DNA from: JAPEKQ01 sp964516845
GTDB lineage: Bacteria; Joyebacterota; Joyebacteria; Joyebacterales; Joyebacteraceae
Length of the DNA stretch: 7,601 nt
Direction of reading: 5' to 3'
Assembly (NCBI GenBank): GCA_964516845.1
Contig: CAZEXP010000067.1
Span: forward strand, 1 to 7,601
Shown here: one piece after another, positions 1 through 4,078 of the stretch
Layout: the number at the start of each line of letters is the position of its first letter
Position numbering within the stretch: the stretch's first letter is position 1
Translations under genes and position numbers: made by a program
The notes under the pieces: generated by a model
What the model saw: only the letters and a program-made list of their open reading frames with translations
The model's database searches: none
Told to the model about the DNA's origin: nothing

Positions 1-112
1 GGCTCTTGGCGCTGCTCACCGGCACTCGGTAGTCCGTGATGGAGACGTTCTGCGCTGCAGCACACGAGGCGAGCAGCACCACCACTGTGGTTATGGTGAG
101 TATCCTCTTCAT
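1..112 (-). CDS. Exported protein, probable lipoprotein, 5' end only
   Basis: Only the first 37 codons are inside the window; the gene continues past the left edge. The start is the ATG at 112-110, preceded on the minus strand by a purine-rich GGGAGGTAGGGGG that serves as ribosome binding site. The product begins MKRILTITTVVVLLASCAAAQ: a basic n-region, a hydrophobic core, then LASC, which fits a lipobox with Cys17 as the lipidated residue. AAA-Q just after it would also suit signal peptidase I, so lipoprotein versus ordinary secreted protein is open. The visible mature part (NVSITDYRVPVSSAK) has no recognised domain; short leaders of this kind often precede outer-membrane proteins in FCB-type candidate phyla. 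The gene lies 85 bp downstream of the beta-barrel gene on the same strand. Function unknown. Confidence 0.75.
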   Translation of the reverse strand, partial: MKRILTITTVVVLLASCAAAQNVSITDYRVPVSSAKS

Positions 113-172
113 TACCCCCTACCTCCCTACGGTCAGGCCTTCCGGCCATTGACATCCCGACAGCTCATGTAC

Positions 173-197
173 GGACACTGGTTAACCGACAGTGACC
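173..197 (-). terminator. Hairpin abutting the stop of the beta-barrel gene
   Basis: GGACACTG (173-180) and CAGTGACC (190-197) form a stem of 5 bp, one mismatch, then 2 bp, around a 9-nt loop. The stem starts directly after the stop codon of the gene at 198-650. No clear U-run follows on the minus strand, so it may stabilise the 3' end or attenuate rather than terminate fully. Confidence 0.3.
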
Positions 198-650
198 CTA
201 GAAGTAGATCCTCGCTCCAAGCCCTCCGCTGACATCGAATTCGGTATCCGGGACCAAGTTGAGGACCGGAGCCACCTCGATGAAGAAGTCGAAGCGCTGA
301 TCGCCCGTGATGAAGTCCAGTCCCAGTGGCAATCTGATACCCACCCTGGAGTCATGACCATCGCGCAGGAGGACGCGCCCCCCCACGCCGAAGTAGTATG
401 GAAGAGAGCCTCGCACGTCCACGTCGAGATCGTAGCGATGCCAGAGGTAGTCCGAGTGCACGTAGACCCAGTCACCACTGCCCAGCGACCACCCCGCCGC
501 CACATCGAACGCCGTTCGGCTGCCCGACCAGGCCTTCAGACTGAACCCCGTCGGCTCCCCCACCATGAACCCCAACCCCACACTACCAGCAAGGGCACTT
601 GCCGACATTGCCAGCAGGATTAGCGCTGTGATCAACACCGTCCAACGCAT
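198..650 (-). CDS. Small outer-membrane beta-barrel protein
   Basis: This is a 150-aa predicted outer-membrane protein. The ATG at 650-648 is chosen because GGAGG (660-656) sits 5 nt upstream; an in-frame GTG at 656 overlaps that Shine-Dalgarno and is rejected. Residues 1-21 are a signal peptide (MRWTVLITALILLAMSASALA, cut after ALA). The mature part is Gly- and aromatic-rich with alternating amphipathic strands joined by polar turns (GEPTGFSLKAW, FDVAAGWSL, YVHSDYLWHRYDL, GIRLPLGLDF, FDFFIEVAPVL). It ends in GARIYF, so the last residue is Phe, as expected of a BAM-recognised beta-signal. The length and the opening GLGFMVGEPTGFSLK resemble the small barrels annotated DUF3996/BAPKO_0422-like; this family match is from memory. 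Ligand or pore function cannot be told. It follows the GlsB-like gene by 101 bp on the same strand. Confidence 0.8.
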   Translation of the reverse strand: MRWTVLITALILLAMSASALAGSVGLGFMVGEPTGFSLKAWSGSRTAFDVAAGWSLGSGDWVYVHSDYLWHRYDLDVDVRGSLPYYFGVGGRVLLRDGHDSRVGIRLPLGLDFITGDQRFDFFIEVAPVLNLVPDTEFDVSGGLGARIYF

Positions 651-702
651 TGGCACCTCCGAAGTGTGCCCCCGGCGAAGGCGGGCGGTTGACCGTCCAA
701 CG
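637..702. repeat. 11-bp direct repeat at the beta-barrel start
   Basis: ACCGTCCAACG occurs at 637-647 and at 692-702, 55 bp apart. The first copy covers the first codons of the beta-barrel gene just after its ATG; the second lies in its upstream region. It may be a chance repeat or a paired binding site. Confidence 0.35.
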
Positions 703-714
703 AACCGCGTGAAT

Positions 715-731
715 GCGGCGAAGAACGCCGC
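715..731 (-). terminator. Weak hairpin after the GlsB-like gene
   Basis: GCGGCG (715-720) and CGCCGC (726-731) form a perfect 6-bp GC stem with a 5-nt loop, about 20 nt past the GlsB-like stop codon. A second 6-bp inverted repeat, GCGGTT (685-690) with AACCGC (703-708), lies further on. Neither is followed by a U-run, so termination is uncertain and the two genes may be co-transcribed. The rest of the 651-751 gap shows only the ribosome binding site of the next gene. Confidence 0.3.
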
Positions 732-751
732 CGACGAAGCAGTGGCGGCAG

Positions 752-994
752 CTACGACTTCTTAATCAGGCCCACTATGAAGAGAAGCACGACGGCACCG
801 ACCAGGGCCATGGCCAGCGAGCCGAGCAGGCTGCCGCTTGACAAGCCGAACAGGCCGAACAGGAAGCCACCCAGCAACCCGCCGATGATCCCGACGACGA
901 TGTTGCCCAGAAAGCCAAACCCACGCCCCTTCATGATCAGACCGGCAAGCCATCCCGCCACACCGCCGACCACCAGAAACATGACTATTCCCAT
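752..994 (-). CDS. GlsB/YeaQ/YmgE-family stress-response membrane protein
   Basis: This is an 80-aa integral inner-membrane protein of the transglycosylase-associated family (Pfam Transgly_assoc type), whose members are usually about 80 aa and often induced by envelope or general stress; the molecular role is unsettled. The sequence is almost entirely three Gly-rich helices: about residues 2-21 (GIVMFLVVGGVAGWLAGLIM), 28-51 and 56-77, with the short basic loop KGRGFGFLGN between the first two and a basic tail IKKS. The order GGVAGWLAGLIMKGRGFGFLGNI followed by GIIGGLLGG is the family hallmark. The ATG at 994-992 has AGGAGA about 8 nt upstream. A likely promoter (1078-1106) and a terminator-like hairpin after tonB (1202-1233) suggest it starts its own transcription unit, possibly continuing into the beta-barrel gene. 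Confidence 0.9.
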   Translation of the reverse strand: MGIVMFLVVGGVAGWLAGLIMKGRGFGFLGNIVVGIIGGLLGGFLFGLFGLSSGSLLGSLAMALVGAVVLLFIVGLIKKS

Positions 995-1077
995 TTTCCC
1001 ATCTCCTCTCGGGCTACATCAGTCCCCGCTGGTGCCAGATGCGTCTTGTACCGATTATCCTTACCGCAATCGTTCTG

Positions 1078-1106
1078 ATACTAATTATCGTCTTCCGTGA
1101 AGTCAA
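1078..1106 (-). promoter_or_regulatory. Sigma70-like promoter for the GlsB-like gene
   Basis: On the minus strand TTGACT (1106-1101, 5 of 6 to TTGACA) is followed after exactly 17 nt by TAGTAT (1083-1078, 4 of 6 to TATAAT). Transcription would begin near 1071 and give a leader of about 77 nt before the ATG at 994. It lies between the hairpin after tonB and the GlsB-like gene, where a promoter is expected. A second AT-rich box, GATAAT, lies closer to the gene (near 1054-1059) but lacks a good -35. Confidence 0.5.
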
Positions 1107-1201
1107 GGCCTTTCTCGAACAGCCGGGCCGAATCCGCCGGCGGGGACTCTGCCTTCTCTGACCAGGCCCGCCCTCCGGAGAACGCCCCCGCTACCAAATC
1201 A

Positions 1202-1233
1202 GAACCGCCCGGGCCTTCTGGCTCGGGCGGTTC
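1202..1233 (-). terminator. Strong hairpin downstream of tonB, copy 1 of a repeated element
   Basis: Arms 1202-1215 (GAACCGCCCGGGCC) and 1220-1233 (GGCTCGGGCGGTTC) pair over 14 positions around a 4-nt loop (TTCT). It starts 44 nt after the tonB stop codon. On the minus strand the stem is followed by TGATTTGGTAG, a poor U-run, so it is a plausible but not classical intrinsic terminator. The same arms and flank recur at 7131-7176. Confidence 0.65.
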
Positions 1234-1276
1234 GCATAGCATGGCCTCCGGGACTGATCCCAGGGACTTTTTCACA

Positions 1277-1900
1277 TCATCCGCGCAGGCTGAACCTGAT
1301 CGGAACGGTGTACCAGACAGGCACGGGCACATCGCGCTGCATGGCCGGCAGGAACCGCCACTGGTAGATCACATCAAGAGCCGCCTCGTCCAGGCCGGGC
1401 ACCGAATCAAGGATGTGCGCTTCCCGGACCTGACCGAACTCGTCGATTCCCACCTTCAGCAGAACAACGCCCTCCAATTCGGCCTGCCGGGCCATCTCCG
1501 GATAGACCGGGTACACCCACTTGACCACCAGGGGTGGTTGATCAAAGACGTCGAAGAAGCCTGAGCGTTCCTCGGAGACGACCGCGATGGGGATGTTCTT
1601 GGGATCCAGAACGGTGGATGCCATGGTCTCTGCGGCTCCGGGGTCGGTGCTCGGCACCATGGCGGTCACGATATCCCGCTTGGGAATCTCCTCGGGCGGA
1701 GGAGGAATGACGAACTCCGGAGACGCGCTCACCAGCTGCGTCACGGTCCGCTCATGAAGCTGGTAGGGCTGGAAGTGAGGATGGGGAAGCGTGAGGAAGA
1801 GCATCACGTGGATGCCTATGGCGACCAGGAAGCCCAACTGCAGGCGGCGGAGATGTCCGGCTTCGAACTGTCGTTCGGCGGTTATGACATTGGTTGACAT
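1277..1900 (-). CDS. tonB: TonB-family energy transducer
   Basis: This 207-aa protein should couple the proton-motive force, via an ExbB/ExbD complex, to TonB-dependent outer-membrane receptors. The order is: cytoplasmic tail 1-19; one transmembrane anchor about 20-38 (LQLGFLVAIGIHVMLFLTL) with His31 in the place of the conserved TM histidine of TonB; a short proline stretch at 61-73 (PEFVIPPPPEEIP); a linker; and a C-terminal TonB domain about 122-205 with the hallmarks YPVYPEMARQAELEG, VLLKVGIDEFGQV, LDEAALDVIYQWRFLPA and VWYTVPIRFSL. The ATG at 1900-1898 is chosen because GAGAGGGGG lies about 8 nt upstream and the anchor then sits normally; in-frame extension to 1993 adds a Ser/Arg/Gly-rich stretch with no family resemblance. 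The periplasmic spacer is short and lacks the long Pro-Lys repeats of enteric TonB. No exbB, exbD or receptor gene is in the window. A strong hairpin follows at 1202-1233. Confidence 0.92.
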   Translation of the reverse strand: MSTNVITAERQFEAGHLRRLQLGFLVAIGIHVMLFLTLPHPHFQPYQLHERTVTQLVSASPEFVIPPPPEEIPKRDIVTAMVPSTDPGAAETMASTVLDPKNIPIAVVSEERSGFFDVFDQPPLVVKWVYPVYPEMARQAELEGVVLLKVGIDEFGQVREAHILDSVPGLDEAALDVIYQWRFLPAMQRDVPVPVWYTVPIRFSLRG

Positions 1901-2078
1901 GGTGCAGCCCCCTCTCGATGTTGATGTTCGGGGGGAGCGTCCGGGGCTCGCTGCAGCTAATCGGCTATGTCTGCCTCCTTCTTGGTTGGTCAATTACGAT
2001 GCCGTACATCTCCATAGTACACCTCTCTCGCCTTTCTGCACTCCCTATCTCATGACGCCTTGGATCCGCTGCTTCTTT

Positions 2079-4013
2079 CTATCTCAGCACCGAGAGCTTC
2101 CCTGTTGCGTACTCGCCATCGATGCTGCATCGGTAGAAGTATGTTCCGCTCGCCAGACCTGTGAGGTCCATGTCCATATCGTGCACTCCGGCATCCCGCC
2201 GGCCATCGAGGAACACCGCAACCCTGCGGCCACTCAGGTCGAACACCTCAACTCGCACGTGCGCCGGCTGCGGCAGCGTCAACTCAAACGATGCGCTCCG
2301 TCGCGAAGGATTCGGCCACGGGCCGGCAAGCGCGAGCATCTTCGGAGTCCCCGGGACACCCGTTCCGAAACCACCGCTCCCGCTGAGTTCAACCGTCGCA
2401 GGTTCATCGTTGCTGACGATGCTCAACGTCCCGAAGACAGCGCCCGTGTCAGACGGCGCGAACGCAATTGTGAGAAGGAGGCTATCTCCTGGAGCGACAA
2501 GACTATCGGCAGGGACGAAGTCGGAGGCGAAACACGTCGGTTCACATGGCACCGAATGGATCACGAGGTCGGCCATACCGGCGTTACGAATCGCCAGTGT
2601 TCCCTCAGTCTCGCTGCCGATGACCACCTCGCCGAAGTCGATCGCTGTCGGTGAGACGACGATGTCGGGGCGCCTCTGATCGAACCACAGAGCACCCATA
2701 TCAACCGCCGTGCCGTCCGAGTCGAGTGGATGCTCCGGATCGCCCGCGTCGATGCATGGAGATTCGGCGCGCAGGTGAAGATCCCAGCACGTCCCACTGG
2801 TCGACCCGACGTACAGCGGGTCCATGAAGATATTGCCGAATACGTCACTTGCATCGCCGTTGCCATTGGTCTCCACCAGCTCACCAAAGCCCGCCGGAGC
2901 GCCACCCAGAATATTCCCCGTGTTACCGAAGAAGTCACAGTACTCGACGGACAAGGTCCCGTAGTTGTCAATCGCCGACGTCGACCACATGCCGTGGTCG
3001 GTCATGATACAGTTGGTGAAATTCGCCGTGCAGCCCTGCTGCACACAGATATCGGCCAGATCGTAGTTGGAGTTGCCGCAGTCAAACGTGCACCGGTCAA
3101 TCGCGGCCGTGCTGTGAATGCCAACGTACAAGCTCGACCCGTTCCGCACCGAGGAGTTGCCGTGCATGACGCAGCCCGAGATGGTGCCGGTCGCGTACCG
3201 GAGACCTATCGCGCCACCTCCGCCCGTTACGGAAAACGTGTACCCGCAGCGGTTGTCGACGAACGTGCAGTCGCAGATATCAACCGTGCTTCCGTAGCTG
3301 CTCACTGCACCGGCGAAGCCGTACGCGGTGTTGTCGGCTTCATTGCCCTCGAACACGCAGCTCCGCAGCGTCAGTGCCCCATGCTCGCTTGTGACGCCGC
3401 CGCCCCCCATGCCGCCGTTGAAGTTGTCCTTGAACAGGCAGTTGATGATGGTCACGGACGTATCGTCACCGCACTCCACGCCCCCGTACGGATCGTTGCC
3501 GTAGAACCGGCAATCTGACAGAGTCATGGTCGCAGCAACATCCTTCACGTAGACTCCGAGTCGCCCGTGTCGGAATGAACAACGGGCAACGGTCGGATTG
3601 CTCTTGATCTTCAGCAACGGGTAGGCGCGACCGGTGAGATAGCAGTACTCCATGGCACCCGCATCAGCACCGGACTCGAAGGTCACGCCGGTCCAGCTGC
3701 CGCTCGAATTGAAGCGAACCGAATCCGACGCAACTCCGACGGCCTCCAGAGTTCCGAAGACCTTCAAGCCCTCGTTCACCATGAAGACAACACTCACACC
3801 GGGCCCGATGCGAAGCGTGTCGCCCGCCTCCACCCTGATCTCGCCATACACGTGATAGGGAGATCCAATCGCCGCCCACGAACCGGAGACCGCTCCGCCC
3901 GGGACATCCGTCTGAGCCGTCACGACGGACGCCATCAGCGCAAGCGTCAGCGCTGTCGCGACCGCAATGCTCTGAGCGTTCACCAAGCTCCCCCTTCGTA
4001 TGCGGCTCAACAT
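2079..4013 (-). CDS. Secreted right-handed beta-helix protein with ASH domain and C-terminal sorting-type domain
   Basis: This is a 644-aa exported protein. Residues 1-33 are a signal peptide with basic MLSRIRR and core IAVATALTLALMASVVTA, cut before Gln34. Residues about 57-422 form a parallel beta-helix: ten rungs carry a C-x-[FLM] motif (CSF, CRF, CLF, CVF, CTF, CVM, CTF, CIM, CDF and a first CYL), usually with Asn or Gly just after, 21-32 residues apart. The helix closes with SPCIDAGDP and a DSDGTAVDMGA motif at 418-441. Residues about 450-545 match a choice-of-anchor D/ASH domain (VSPTAIDFGEVVIGS, NAG, FAPSDTGAVFGTLSIVSND). Residues 562-644 are a FlgD-Ig/type IX-like domain (GPWPNPS, VEVFDLSGRRV, LASGTYFYR) ending GKLSVLR. 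The ATG at 4013 lacks a clear Shine-Dalgarno. A GTG at 3983 has GGGGGAG 4 nt upstream but would lose the basic signal-peptide start; a TTG at 4082 overlaps the upstream stop. The gene follows the VCBS gene by 65 bp, probably in one operon. Beta-helix folds suit polysaccharide lyases or adhesins, but no catalytic residues are recognised. Confidence 0.88.
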   Translation of the reverse strand: MLSRIRRGSLVNAQSIAVATALTLALMASVVTAQTDVPGGAVSGSWAAIGSPYHVYGEIRVEAGDTLRIGPGVSVVFMVNEGLKVFGTLEAVGVASDSVRFNSSGSWTGVTFESGADAGAMEYCYLTGRAYPLLKIKSNPTVARCSFRHGRLGVYVKDVAATMTLSDCRFYGNDPYGGVECGDDTSVTIINCLFKDNFNGGMGGGGVTSEHGALTLRSCVFEGNEADNTAYGFAGAVSSYGSTVDICDCTFVDNRCGYTFSVTGGGGAIGLRYATGTISGCVMHGNSSVRNGSSLYVGIHSTAAIDRCTFDCGNSNYDLADICVQQGCTANFTNCIMTDHGMWSTSAIDNYGTLSVEYCDFFGNTGNILGGAPAGFGELVETNGNGDASDVFGNIFMDPLYVGSTSGTCWDLHLRAESPCIDAGDPEHPLDSDGTAVDMGALWFDQRRPDIVVSPTAIDFGEVVIGSETEGTLAIRNAGMADLVIHSVPCEPTCFASDFVPADSLVAPGDSLLLTIAFAPSDTGAVFGTLSIVSNDEPATVELSGSGGFGTGVPGTPKMLALAGPWPNPSRRSASFELTLPQPAHVRVEVFDLSGRRVAVFLDGRRDAGVHDMDMDLTGLASGTYFYRCSIDGEYATGKLSVLR

Positions 4014-4078
4014 GAGATACCGTCTGTTCGAGTGCTCGTTGAGCGAACCATCGTCTCCCCCAACAACCTGTCTTGCGG

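Noticed and set aside
149..177. Plus-strand TTGACA as a promoter
   Set aside because: The hexamer at the 17-nt spacing is CGGACA, no plus-strand gene follows, and it lies between two minus-strand genes.
1081..1332. 83-codon minus-strand frame between tonB and the GlsB-like gene
   Set aside because: It overlaps the end of tonB in another frame, runs through the 14-bp hairpin and through the -35 region of the next promoter, and has no recognisable domain.
1901..1993. 31-residue N-terminal extension of TonB from a TTG codon
   Set aside because: Low-complexity Ser/Arg/Gly sequence, and a well-placed Shine-Dalgarno exists for the ATG at 1900.
2016..2078. Promoter for tonB upstream of the possible leader ORF
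   Set aside because: TACTAT near 2014-2019 matches TATAAT at only 4 positions and the 17-nt upstream hexamer is not -35-like; read-through from the beta-helix gene is equally possible.
4026..4048. Imperfect hairpin in the gap between the VCBS and beta-helix genes
   Set aside because: GTTC/GAAC and GCTC/GAGC are only 4-bp arms with a 4-nt bulge and no U-run; too weak to call a terminator, so the two genes are treated as one operon.
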